Notes under the pieces: model-generated
What the model saw: the letters and a program-made list of their open reading frames with translations, nothing else
Database searches by the model: none
What the model was told of the DNA's origin: nothing
Assembly: GCF_000425205.1 (NCBI RefSeq)
Contig: NZ_AULI01000001.1
Coordinates: 372,001 to 436,000 of the forward strand
Source: Pontibacillus halophilus JSM 076056 = DSM 19796
GTDB lineage: Bacteria; Bacillota; Bacilli; Bacillales; BH030062
Length of the DNA: 64,000 nt
Reading direction: 5' to 3'
Translations under genes and position numbers: made by a program
Shown: one piece after another, positions 8,374 to 16,547 of the stretch
How the letters are laid out: each line of letters begins with the position of its first letter
How positions within the stretch are numbered: position 1 is the stretch's first letter

Positions 8374-10695
8374 CTAGTGAAGCTCTAGCTCTTCATACAA
8401 GTTGTTAGGAACTTGACTTAAGAATGGCGATCGTAAGCCATTACAGAGTAAATGAAGTTCATGCATTGCACGCGTGCACGCTGTATAGAACAAGTTTTGC
8501 TCAATTGGTAGCGAGTAAGTCGCTTCTGAAGCATCGAACATGATCACCGCATCAAATTCGATTCCCTTTGCTAAGTACGCGGGGATGACCATGATCCCTT
8601 TCTCAAAGGAGTAATTGTTCTTTGTTACGAGTCGTACCGTATATTCCCCGTTTATCATATCGTAAGCATGCCGGGCCTCTTCTGCTGTCTTACAAATGAT
8701 AGCAATCGTTTCATGGCCCTGTTCTTGCATAGCATGGATTCGTTTGACTAATGCATGGTAGAGCTGCTTTGCCCCGTTCACTTGTGTCAGAGTTGGTTTC
8801 GCACCATCACGATTGAAAGGCTCAACTTCCTCGCCCCCTGGAATAAGGTGCTTCGTAAAGTCGATGATTGGCTTTGTCGACCGGTAACTCCGCATAAGCG
8901 TTAACCGTTCATACTTCATACTTTCATAAAGGCGCTCGTCTAACAATGTTGGCGCAGATACATTGTGAGCATAGATAGCTTGATTGTAATCCCCAAGCAG
9001 TGTCATTCTTGCATAAGGAAACAGTTGTTTCATGTATTGGAATTGGAATGGAGAATAATCCTGCGCCTCATCTATGAACAAATATCGAATATCTCGATAA
9101 GCATCGACACCTTTAATTTGATCTTCTAAATATAGAAATGGCGTAACATCTTCAAACCGAAGATAGTTGTCTTGTATGTCCTCCATTGTCGCTTCAACAA
9201 TTGCGCTCCAATGATTTTTAAGGTCAGCACCTTCAAACGAAAAGGCATTTCGATACAGCTGCTTTATGTGTACGAAATGTAATTGTTCCACTTTCACACG
9301 AATGGATTTAAAATATTTATTTACTACTGCTTTTGATAACAGACGTTCCTCTTCAACGTAATCATCGAAGGTATCCTCCTGATCACGCTTGCCGCGACTC
9401 ACCTTCCTAAACGTCTTCAAATAATCTTCTTTACTTAATAATTCGATTTCCTGCTTTACCCAATCTTTCTCTCGCTCTTCTTCCTCATATTTATCGAGTT
9501 GTGCATCAATCCAGTCACGTGTCTGTTCGAGTCGGTTGGGAATAGAAACAGACGAATCCTGCGCATATACATGTTCCTCTATTTGTTCTTTAGGAATAAG
9601 TAGACGGCCTCGGAACTTAATATTTCGAAAGACCAGCCCATCACTCTCTAACGTGTGTATGAATTGGTCAAGATGGTCTTTAAACTTCTTACTCGACTTA
9701 TACTCAATTGCCGCCTGCTCTACTTCGTGATCCTCTCGAGATAAGAGACGCTCAAGCTGTGAGAATGCATCCTCATACTCAAATCTTCCTTGTAGCCTCA
9801 TCTCCATATATTGTTGAAACGTTGTTTGTTCCATATTCTCTTCCCCGAGCTCTGGTAGGACATTTGCAACATAGCTATTAAACATAGGATTTGGGGAGAA
9901 GAGCATAATTTGATTCGCCTGTATGCGACCTCGATAACGATATAGCAAGTAGGCAACACGCTGTAAAGCAGCCGATGTCTTTCCGCTTCCGGCCACTCCT
10001 TGCACAATTAAATACGGAGCTTCATCGAATCGAATAATTTGGTTCTGCTCCTTTTGAATTGTCGATACAATGCTCTTCATCACAGTACTTGCTTGGCTAC
10101 CCAGTACTTCCTGAAGCAGCTCGTCACGAATTGTGATTCCCGTATCAAACATCCCACGTAAGGCTCCATTTCGGATAATGTACTGACGCTTCACCTTCAT
10201 TTCACCATCTACGGTGCCTTCTGGTGTGTCATAGGTAGCTGGTCCTGGAGAGTAGTCATAATAAAGACTTGAAACAGGCGCTCTCCAATCATAGACTAGA
10301 AACTCTTCCTCAGAACGGTCCATTAACGAAGTAATCCCGATATAAATCGTGTCGGTTGAGTTCTCACCATCCTCTTGGAAATCAATCCTCCCAAAGTAGG
10401 GAGAGTGCCTCATACGCTTTAATGTATTTAATTGGTTATAGAGTTGACGATGACTACGCTCACGTTCTCCAAGCAATTCCGCCTGTTGACGGATACTATT
10501 ATACGTCTCCATTACATCGTCCGGCTCATCCATATTGACTGTTACATCTTCAAAGAATGTGCTACGTAGCTCTATGACTTCATCCTTTACGCCGCCCACT
10601 TTTTGAATATATTGGTCTGCCTTTGCATCAATTTCTTGAATAGTCTCATTTAATTTTCTCTGTTCCTCTTGCCACATTTTTTCGTTTTCGCTCAT
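8374..10695 (-). CDS. helD: RNA polymerase recycling motor ATPase HelD
   Basis: A ~773-residue UvrD/Rep-superfamily ATPase matching B. subtilis HelD (774). The N-terminal ~100 residues form a charged coiled coil (the secondary-channel arm in HelD), followed by GVAGSGKTSAALQR (Walker A), LFIDEAQDYSPFQ (Walker B), LGDYNQAIY, LMRSYRS and near the end YTACTRAMHELHLL. HelD removes stalled or inactive RNA polymerase from DNA using ATP. A start at 10731 is possible, but the ATG at 10695 has GGGAG seven bases upstream and gives the usual N-terminus MSENEKMWQEE. Monocistronic, convergent with the SDR gene. Confidence 0.9.
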   Translation of the reverse strand: MSENEKMWQEEQRKLNETIQEIDAKADQYIQKVGGVKDEVIELRSTFFEDVTVNMDEPDDVMETYNSIRQQAELLGERERSHRQLYNQLNTLKRMRHSPYFGRIDFQEDGENSTDTIYIGITSLMDRSEEEFLVYDWRAPVSSLYYDYSPGPATYDTPEGTVDGEMKVKRQYIIRNGALRGMFDTGITIRDELLQEVLGSQASTVMKSIVSTIQKEQNQIIRFDEAPYLIVQGVAGSGKTSAALQRVAYLLYRYRGRIQANQIMLFSPNPMFNSYVANVLPELGEENMEQTTFQQYMEMRLQGRFEYEDAFSQLERLLSREDHEVEQAAIEYKSSKKFKDHLDQFIHTLESDGLVFRNIKFRGRLLIPKEQIEEHVYAQDSSVSIPNRLEQTRDWIDAQLDKYEEEEREKDWVKQEIELLSKEDYLKTFRKVSRGKRDQEDTFDDYVEEERLLSKAVVNKYFKSIRVKVEQLHFVHIKQLYRNAFSFEGADLKNHWSAIVEATMEDIQDNYLRFEDVTPFLYLEDQIKGVDAYRDIRYLFIDEAQDYSPFQFQYMKQLFPYARMTLLGDYNQAIYAHNVSAPTLLDERLYESMKYERLTLMRSYRSTKPIIDFTKHLIPGGEEVEPFNRDGAKPTLTQVNGAKQLYHALVKRIHAMQEQGHETIAIICKTAEEARHAYDMINGEYTVRLVTKNNYSFEKGIMVIPAYLAKGIEFDAVIMFDASEATYSLPIEQNLFYTACTRAMHELHLLCNGLRSPFLSQVPNNLYEELELH

Positions 10696-10860
10696 CGTCT
10701 CACTCCCGTTCTTATTGTATTCAACGTGCATGGAAATAACCCTTTTCCTAGTATGTACATCATAGGAGAACTACTTTATGCGAGTGATCCGCTATCATGT
10801 TTCACCGTAACTTATCATAGAGTAATAAAGCGAGAAGGGACATGCTGTAGGGGGGATTGA

Positions 10861-12354
10861 ATGAAGCATTCCGTAATTGACTGGCCTACGTTTTTATTTT
10901 CTGTATTTGTCTTAGTGACGTTATGCACGACGCTCTTTCTCCATCCTGAAGGTTCAAAGGACTGGCTTACTTCTGCTCATGAGGCCGTCATTGCTGATAC
11001 AGGAATCTTCTATCTTTGGATTGGCTTTGCTTCTCTCCTCTTTCTCATCTGGGTATGTACCACACCGTATGGAAGAATCCATCTTGGACAGCAAGGGGAA
11101 GGGCCTGCCTTTTCGTTTTTTAGTTGGATTTCCATGTTGTTCTGTGCAGGAATCGGGTCTGGCATTATTTATTGGGGAACGATTGAATGGGCTTACTACT
11201 ATATGGATCCCCCCTTTAGACTTCCAATCCATTCCATCGAAGCCATTGAATGGAGCGCGGCATATGGTCTCTTTCATGCCGGTCCGACTGCATGGGCCAT
11301 GTACTGCTTACCAGCTCTCCCAATTGCATACCTTTACCACGTGAAAGGAACTTCCATCTTAAAATTGAGCGAAGCCTGCCGCCCGGTACTTGGAAATCGT
11401 GTAGATGGATGGATAGGGAAAGGGATTAATATTTTGTTCATGATTGGAATTCTTGGCGCCTCTGGAACTACCCTTGGAATTAGTGTTCCAATGATTGCAG
11501 CCTTTGTGCATGAGGTATTTGGTGTACCGCACACCTACATACTTGATCTATGCATTTTAGCAGTATGTACGACAATCTTCTCCATTAGTGTCTATGCAGG
11601 ATTGGATAAAGGGATTCAGCGGTTAAGCAATTGGAACGTCTACTTAGCCCTCTTCCTCTTATTGATTGTACTCGTATTTGGGCCAACATTATTCATCTTG
11701 AAAGTATCTACGAACAGCGTTGGGTTAATTACCGAGCACATGCTTCGATTAAACACATGGATTGACCCTATCGGCCATTCCGGATTCCCAGAGCAATGGA
11801 CGTTATTCTATTGGGCCTGGTGGATTGTCTATGCGCCATTTATCGGTATGTTCATCGCTAAAATATCGAAAGGCCGAACGATTAAACAAATGATTATGGG
11901 GACCCTTTGTTTTGGTACGCTTGGATGCTGGCTCTTTTATTCCATCCTTGGAAACTACGCCTTATCCCTGCAATTAAATCAGGAAATGGGCGTCACATCG
12001 ATTCTTATGCAGCAAGACGCCCCAGCTGCTATCGCAGACATCTTTCACACGTTACCACTCGGGAAAGTCGTACTCGTTCTCTTCGCATTGTTATCAATCA
12101 TCTTTCTTTCGACCACTTACGACACCTCTTCTTACATGCTCGCAGCTGTCACTCAGAACATAGTGAACGGAGAGCCAGCTCGTTGGAACCGATTGTTCTG
12201 GGCATTTGGATTGTCCTTGCCGGCTACAGGTCTTATGTTTATTGGCGGTTTAACCGCACTCCAATCTGTCACCATCATTGTTGCCATTCCTTCTATGGCC
12301 ATGATGGTCATCCTTGCATGGTCATTTATAAAGTTAGCCAGAACTCATAAATAG
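10861..12354 (+). CDS. BCCT-family transporter (betaine/choline/carnitine type)
   Basis: A 497-residue carrier with 12 hydrophobic helices. The substrate-helix motif is GIGSGIIYWGTIEWAYYY, and the family signature in helix 8 is WTLFYWAWWIVYAPFIGMFIA, carrying the aromatic-box tryptophans that hold the trimethylammonium group. The glycine helix differs from the GMGIGL form of sodium-coupled BetP/OpuD and of the partial gene at the left edge, so coupling or substrate may differ (CaiT-like exchange is one possibility, as inference). C-terminal tail is very short, unlike the osmosensing tail of BetP. ATG at 10861 follows GGGGGGATTGA. No clear terminator follows. Confidence 0.9.
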   Translation: MKHSVIDWPTFLFSVFVLVTLCTTLFLHPEGSKDWLTSAHEAVIADTGIFYLWIGFASLLFLIWVCTTPYGRIHLGQQGEGPAFSFFSWISMLFCAGIGSGIIYWGTIEWAYYYMDPPFRLPIHSIEAIEWSAAYGLFHAGPTAWAMYCLPALPIAYLYHVKGTSILKLSEACRPVLGNRVDGWIGKGINILFMIGILGASGTTLGISVPMIAAFVHEVFGVPHTYILDLCILAVCTTIFSISVYAGLDKGIQRLSNWNVYLALFLLLIVLVFGPTLFILKVSTNSVGLITEHMLRLNTWIDPIGHSGFPEQWTLFYWAWWIVYAPFIGMFIAKISKGRTIKQMIMGTLCFGTLGCWLFYSILGNYALSLQLNQEMGVTSILMQQDAPAAIADIFHTLPLGKVVLVLFALLSIIFLSTTYDTSSYMLAAVTQNIVNGEPARWNRLFWAFGLSLPATGLMFIGGLTALQSVTIIVAIPSMAMMVILAWSFIKLARTHK

Positions 12355-12506
12355 ACCCTTTATTTACCAAATACATTACGGACACAAATGTCATTTCCTC
12401 CCGAATGCTATACTAAGGTTGGTCCCTATTTATTTTTAACCCGTTTCACGAACAACCAGACAGGGTACTTGGGTAAAAATAGAAACGATCGGGAGGACAT
12501 AGAAGT

Positions 12507-12656
12507 ATGACGAAACGTCACTATGAACAATTGAATCAAGAAACTTTGATTCATATACTCGAACAAGTGAAGCAGCAGGGCGAAGGCTCTGATCAACGAG
12601 ATATACAAACGGTAATTCAAGATTTATCAAAGAAACTCGCACAATCCGTTTCATAA
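12507..12656 (+). CDS. Small protein, 49 residues, unknown function
   Basis: ATG at 12507 is preceded by CGGGAGGACATAGAAG, a convincing ribosome-binding site, and the frame runs 49 codons to TAA just before a strong terminator. The product (start MTKRHYEQLN, end KKLAQSVS) is charged and probably helical, with no membrane segment or signal peptide. I do not recognise it. The start signal, stop and terminator spacing support a real gene; the opposite-strand frames over the same bases have no ribosome-binding site. Confidence 0.55.
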   Translation: MTKRHYEQLNQETLIHILEQVKQQGEGSDQRDIQTVIQDLSKKLAQSVS

Positions 12657-12703
12657 AAAAGGCTCAGGAAGGATGTTACATCCGTTACCTGAGCTTTTTA
12701 TTT
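12655..12703. terminator. Bidirectional terminator
   Basis: Stem GCTCAGG (12662-12668) / CCTGAGC (12688-12694) with a nested GGATGT/ACATCC stem, flanked by A6 on one side and T5 on the other. It serves the small gene and the converging partition genes. Confidence 0.85.
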
Positions 12704-13300
12704 ATTCATACTAGATAAGAAATCTCCTAACGGGTCATCTTCATCTATGTCTTGTTCAGTCGAATCAAGATCTGCATGAAGTTCTTCCTGCAGGTCTTCG
12801 AAATTGAACTGGTCTAAATCTAAATCATCCGAAACTGCAATTTCATCAGTTGGCGTACGTTCTTCTTGTATCGGTTCTAGACTTCTCGTTTCTGGCTCTG
12901 TTTGCCACTGATTCTGCTGTATGGCTTCCTGTAGCTGAAGGGCTTCTTCAATGTCTAGCGTAGAGCTATTCATAGAAGAAAGCAGACTCATGGCCCGCAT
13001 TGGGTCCATAAGAAGTTGGTAAAGAATGTTTCCAATTAATGCTTCAGAATGCTCATGCTTCAACCAATTCCGCTGCTCCTTTGTCAACTGCTTCGGTAGA
13101 GGAACAGTAACCGTCTCCCGCTCTCTCGCCATTGACTCATGGACTCCCTTAAGAGCAAACTGAGCAATTGTACTCGAGAAGTTACGCTTTTCCCGTTCCT
13201 TTAGCCTTTGTAACTGCTTAATCAAATGGTCAGGAGTATCCGATGGAAGTCGAAACGTAATGGATTGCCCCCGTTGGATTTCCTTAGTCTTGTCCCTCAT
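12698..13300 (-). CDS. parR: ParR-like ribbon-helix-helix partition adaptor
   Basis: A 200-residue protein encoded 8 bases after the ParM-like gene. Its N-terminus (SITFRLPSDTPDHLIKQL, residues ~13-30, then NFSSTIAQFALKGVHES) has the strand-helix-helix pattern of ribbon-helix-helix DNA-binding proteins; the C-terminal half is acidic and low in complexity, ending DDPLGDFLSSMNK. In type II partition systems the adaptor binds centromere iterons through the RHH and the filament through its C-terminus. There is no sequence-level proof of family; the call rests on the fold pattern, gene order and the iterons at 14599-14740. Confidence 0.65.
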   Translation of the reverse strand: MRDKTKEIQRGQSITFRLPSDTPDHLIKQLQRLKEREKRNFSSTIAQFALKGVHESMARERETVTVPLPKQLTKEQRNWLKHEHSEALIGNILYQLLMDPMRAMSLLSSMNSSTLDIEEALQLQEAIQQNQWQTEPETRSLEPIQEERTPTDEIAVSDDLDLDQFNFEDLQEELHADLDSTEQDIDEDDPLGDFLSSMNK

Positions 13301-13308
13301 TTAAATCC

Positions 13309-14484
13309 CTACTTTGATGAAGAGGTTGCTTCTGCTTTTTCCTTCTTTTTCGATTTACGAATGTTATCAGATACAAGTTTATAGTAAGCATTGGCCATCA
13401 TCCAGATGCTCTCTGTCTCGTCTTCAAAGAACTCAATGTTAAAGCCATCCAGATTGTTGTTTAACGTTTTTATATACTCTTTAAGTACTGCGGAACCGCC
13501 CCCAACGAAATAGCAAATTTCTGATTGAGAATTACGCGCCCATACATTACGTAAGTAGCGGTATTGTTTCTTTGCAAGCTCAAGCAAGATTCGGTCAGTA
13601 ATATCATGAACGCTTGTCCGGCTTCCTTTAACCATGATATGGTTACGATCGTTCTTCCTCGTAATGATATCCACGACATCACGACGACTATCGAGTTCAA
13701 CTCCGTGTTTGGACCTAATTTCCTCACGAATTGCTTCTAGCGATTCGGCTACACCTAAATTAAATCCTTGTGCCTTATCATCGTCCACATTTCGATTGCG
13801 AATGACCGCAATATCTGTCGAAAGACCACCAATATCTTGAATGAGAATCTGCTTATCTATTAAATCTTTGTTAATCAAGTTTAATTGGTTGTCCATAACG
13901 AGGTTAATATAGGCAGCGAATCCTTCTGGATACACTTTCACTTCGTCAAATTTGATATTTACTTTGATTCCTTGATACTTCGGTGTTACTAGAAACTCAA
14001 CTTGATGCACGGAGCCTAATAATTGAGCGCGATACCCTACGTCTTTCCCTTCTTTTACTTCACGAAGAGGAAGACCCGTTCCTAATGTATAATTTGCTTC
14101 CACTACATTATGGTTACGTTTAAACGCTTTTTGGTTTTGGTCTGAGACTGCATCAAGCGCTAAAGAAGCAAAGAGCATCACAAGTGTTTGATCTTCTTCT
14201 GATTTACTGCTACCTGGGTCTAGTTCAGTCGAATTTGTACTTTTTGTTGCTAAATTCCCAACTCGATAGATTGCGTTGTTCTCTTTCAATGCTGGTGAGT
14301 GTACTCGAATATGAATGTTGTCAATCGGGTCTTTCTCATCTAGTTCCTCAATTCCAATAACCGGTCGATCCTCAATATCCTGTGCAATGACATTCGGAAT
14401 ATATAATTCAGATTCTAACTTTCCAAAAATCCCTTTTAACGCATCATTACCTACATCAACAGCCGCTACTCTTGATTGAGTCAT
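13309..14484 (-). CDS. parM: ParM/StbA-type actin-like ATPase
   Basis: A 391-residue actin-fold protein. Phosphate-1 motif AAVDVGNDALKG is at residues 7-18, phosphate-2 is IQDIGGLSTDIAVI (about 215-228), and the adenosine motif is CYFVGGGSAVL (~330). Length and motifs fit plasmid segregation actins (ParM, Alp7A and the ParM/StbA family in bacilli) rather than MreB, which is shorter and differently motifed. It is expected to form ATP-driven filaments that push or pull DNA bound by the adaptor. A basic tail (SKKKEKAEATSSSK) ends it. It leads a two-gene operon with its own promoter, downstream of iterons. Confidence 0.8.
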   Translation of the reverse strand: MTQSRVAAVDVGNDALKGIFGKLESELYIPNVIAQDIEDRPVIGIEELDEKDPIDNIHIRVHSPALKENNAIYRVGNLATKSTNSTELDPGSSKSEEDQTLVMLFASLALDAVSDQNQKAFKRNHNVVEANYTLGTGLPLREVKEGKDVGYRAQLLGSVHQVEFLVTPKYQGIKVNIKFDEVKVYPEGFAAYINLVMDNQLNLINKDLIDKQILIQDIGGLSTDIAVIRNRNVDDDKAQGFNLGVAESLEAIREEIRSKHGVELDSRRDVVDIITRKNDRNHIMVKGSRTSVHDITDRILLELAKKQYRYLRNVWARNSQSEICYFVGGGSAVLKEYIKTLNNNLDGFNIEFFEDETESIWMMANAYYKLVSDNIRKSKKKEKAEATSSSK

Positions 14485-14544
14485 AGAAACAACCTACTCC
14501 TTTATTGTGAAGTTTTCTATCAAGTTAAATCATGAACTAGCTTA

Positions 14545-14573
14545 AACATATAAAGTTTTCAGAAAATAGTCAA
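14545..14573 (-). promoter_or_regulatory. Promoter of the parMR operon
   Basis: Read on the minus strand: TTGACT (14573-14568), 17-base spacer, TATGTT (14550-14545), about 60 bases before the parM ATG, which has AAAGGAG upstream. The iterons begin 26 bases above the -35, as expected if the adaptor autoregulates. Confidence 0.65.
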
Positions 14574-14598
14574 TGACTACTTTTGTCGTATTCTATTT

Positions 14599-14740
14599 GT
14601 ATACATGTGTACAATTTGCAAACTACTGTTATAGAGCTATGTGTACGGGTTTGTATACATGTGTACAAATATGTATTCTTTTTGTTTGCACTTTGTAAAC
14701 ATGTGTACATTTTCATTTACATGTGTGCAATTACGTATAC
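14599..14740. repeat. Iteron cluster (putative parC centromere)
   Basis: Five copies of a core ATGTGTAC or its one-base variant ATGTGTGC begin at 14605, 14639, 14659, 14701 and 14721; the best copies extend to GTATACATGTGTACAA (14599-14614 and 14653-14668). Spacings of 34, 20, 42 and 20 are close to whole helical turns. A further half-site GTATAC is at 14735-14740. Placement directly upstream of the parM promoter matches the centromere position of type II partition loci. Confidence 0.75.
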
Positions 14741-14741
14741 A

Positions 14742-14779
14742 AACAAAAAAATAGAACCGACACGTATGCCGATTCTATT
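14742..14779 (-). terminator. Terminator of the cydABDC operon
   Basis: Stem AATAGAACCG (14750-14759) / CGATTCTATT (14770-14779), one wobble pair, followed on the minus strand by a run of Ts (A-run at 14742-14750). It overlaps the last codons of cydC. Confidence 0.8.
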
Positions 14780-16547
14780 AAATAATAGCTCTTATAGATG
14801 GATGTGTGCTTCGAACGAGTGGAGCATCTAGCGCATACAGTCGTTGATAACGTTCTTCCTTAGCTAGCAACTCTTCATGTGTCCCTTGCATGGTGATTAC
14901 ACCATTGTCTATGAATAGAATTTGTCCTGCGTCTTCAACTCCTAACAGATGGTGGGTAACCCAAATGAGTGTCTTACCTTGAAGGTGGGCTTTCAATTCA
15001 TTCATTAACTCTCGTTCTGTAACAGGATCTAAACCGACCATAGGCTCATCGAGGACTACAATCGGCGTGTCTTGTAGGAGCACTCGAGCCAATGCAATGC
15101 GCTGTCGCTGCCCACCAGAAAAGCGTACACCAGATTCTTGAACATTCGTATGATAGCCATGTGGTAGGGTGCGAATCCAATCATCCAATTGAACCTGTTT
15201 ACATATGTCATAAATTTGATCATCAGTAGCTTCAGGGTTACTAAGTCTTAAATTGTTCAGAATGCTTGTGTCGAATAAGTACGGGTTCTGTCCTAAGAAA
15301 GACATATATCGACTATAATCCTCATAAAGCTCCGTCGCTGACACCCCATTAATTGTAACCAAACCCCCGTTTGGAGAAATGGCTCCTTGCAGCAACTTAA
15401 GTATGGTTGATTTCCCACATCCACTAGGTCCTAATAATGCAACCGACTCTCCATGTTTAACGTGGAAAGATATTTGGTTTAACAATGGCCGGCTTTCTTC
15501 ATATTGGAAAGAAACATCTTGAAACGTAATCGTAAACCGCTCACCTATAGCCTCGATTGGGGCCCTTTGATTAAGTAGAGCATTTCCATCACTCTTTAAA
15601 TTGTCCAGTTCTTCTAGTCTTTTCACCGATGTCTCATACTTTGGAATGTCTGACAGCGAACTTGAAAGCGCAATGAGCGACTCGGTAATTGGCAAGAGTA
15701 TGAGTAGAAATGCAGCCACCATCGTATGAGAGAGTTCACCTGTACGTACTTCCATCCCCGTCCAAATAAGCATGGTGACAACCATCACCCCAACTACAAT
15801 CTGAGCAAGAAATGTTCGCCTCCGTTCGAAATTACGTTGTTGTAAATCCAGCTCCCCGAGCTTTCCCTCATATGCTTCATAGTCGTTCAACCATTCTTCT
15901 TTACGCCCGCTGAAAAGCCAATCCGCCATCCCTAGAATACCTTCAGTTAATCGGTTGTACTGTTCTGACCGAAGATCTTTCATGCGATAGGTACGTGACT
16001 TCTGCTTTGCCATTGATAGGAGAGGCATCCAAATGGCAAGTACGGAGCCATAAAGGAACATTAATACCGCCAGTAAGATGGAATGAAACCCTAATAATAC
16101 AGAAGAAACAATATATAGCGTGACCCCAATAAATACAGGGAAAATTGTTCTTAGGTAAAGATTTTGAAGCTGTTCAACATCATCAGCAAGTAGCCCAAGT
16201 ACTTCGCCTGTCTTTAACTTCTTCGTCATTGTAAGGACGTGCGGTTCTACAGATTGATAGAGTCGAAGTCTCATGTCAGAAAGAATTTTAAGAATGGTAT
16301 GATGCCCAAGTAATCGTTCAACATAACGGCTAACCGCTCGCGCTATACTGAACGTTCGAACCGCTACAATTGGAATATAAATCATTAGAATAGTTTCTGG
16401 AATTGTCGCTGCTTTCGAGATTAAATAACCAGATGTAAACATTAAAAAGGCAGCTGAAAAACTAGTAAGTAGACCCAATAACAAAACCGCTATTAATAAT
16501 TTACGATGTTCGAACAGGTAAGGTCGAATCCATGTACTCTTCCTCAT
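14778..16547 (-). CDS. cydC: Thiol-reductant ABC exporter subunit CydC (cyd operon copy)
   Basis: A 589-residue half-transporter: about six membrane helices in residues 1-310, then an ATPase domain with GPSGCGKSTILK (Walker A, ~373), Q-loop QNPYLFD, signature FSGGQRQRIALAR and Walker B VVLDEPMVGLD. With CydD it forms the heterodimer that exports cysteine/glutathione (and binds heme) and is needed to assemble cytochrome bd. Its ATG overlaps the cydD stop (ATGA at 16544-16547), so the two are translationally coupled. Last gene of cydABDC; the C-terminus overlaps the terminator. A second CydC is at 23813-25519. Confidence 0.9.
   Translation of the reverse strand: MRKSTWIRPYLFEHRKLLIAVLLLGLLTSFSAAFLMFTSGYLISKAATIPETILMIYIPIVAVRTFSIARAVSRYVERLLGHHTILKILSDMRLRLYQSVEPHVLTMTKKLKTGEVLGLLADDVEQLQNLYLRTIFPVFIGVTLYIVSSVLLGFHSILLAVLMFLYGSVLAIWMPLLSMAKQKSRTYRMKDLRSEQYNRLTEGILGMADWLFSGRKEEWLNDYEAYEGKLGELDLQQRNFERRRTFLAQIVVGVMVVTMLIWTGMEVRTGELSHTMVAAFLLILLPITESLIALSSSLSDIPKYETSVKRLEELDNLKSDGNALLNQRAPIEAIGERFTITFQDVSFQYEESRPLLNQISFHVKHGESVALLGPSGCGKSTILKLLQGAISPNGGLVTINGVSATELYEDYSRYMSFLGQNPYLFDTSILNNLRLSNPEATDDQIYDICKQVQLDDWIRTLPHGYHTNVQESGVRFSGGQRQRIALARVLLQDTPIVVLDEPMVGLDPVTERELMNELKAHLQGKTLIWVTHHLLGVEDAGQILFIDNGVITMQGTHEELLAKEERYQRLYALDAPLVRSTHPSIRAII

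Noticed and set aside
10954-12350. Several frames inside the second BCCT gene on both strands
   Set aside because: They overlap a gene with clear family motifs and lack start signals.
12426-12654. Two minus-strand frames opposite the 49-residue gene
   Set aside because: No ribosome-binding site, and they cross the start signals of the plus-strand small gene.
14599-14740. CRISPR array
   Set aside because: Repeats are only 8-16 bases, spacers vary from about 4 to 34 bases and no cas genes are near; the partition-locus explanation fits better.
14583-14831. Plus-strand frame of 82 codons across the iterons
   Set aside because: Its sequence (CIHVYN... CIHVYK...) is just the translated iteron repeats and the end of cydC in antisense; no ribosome-binding site.
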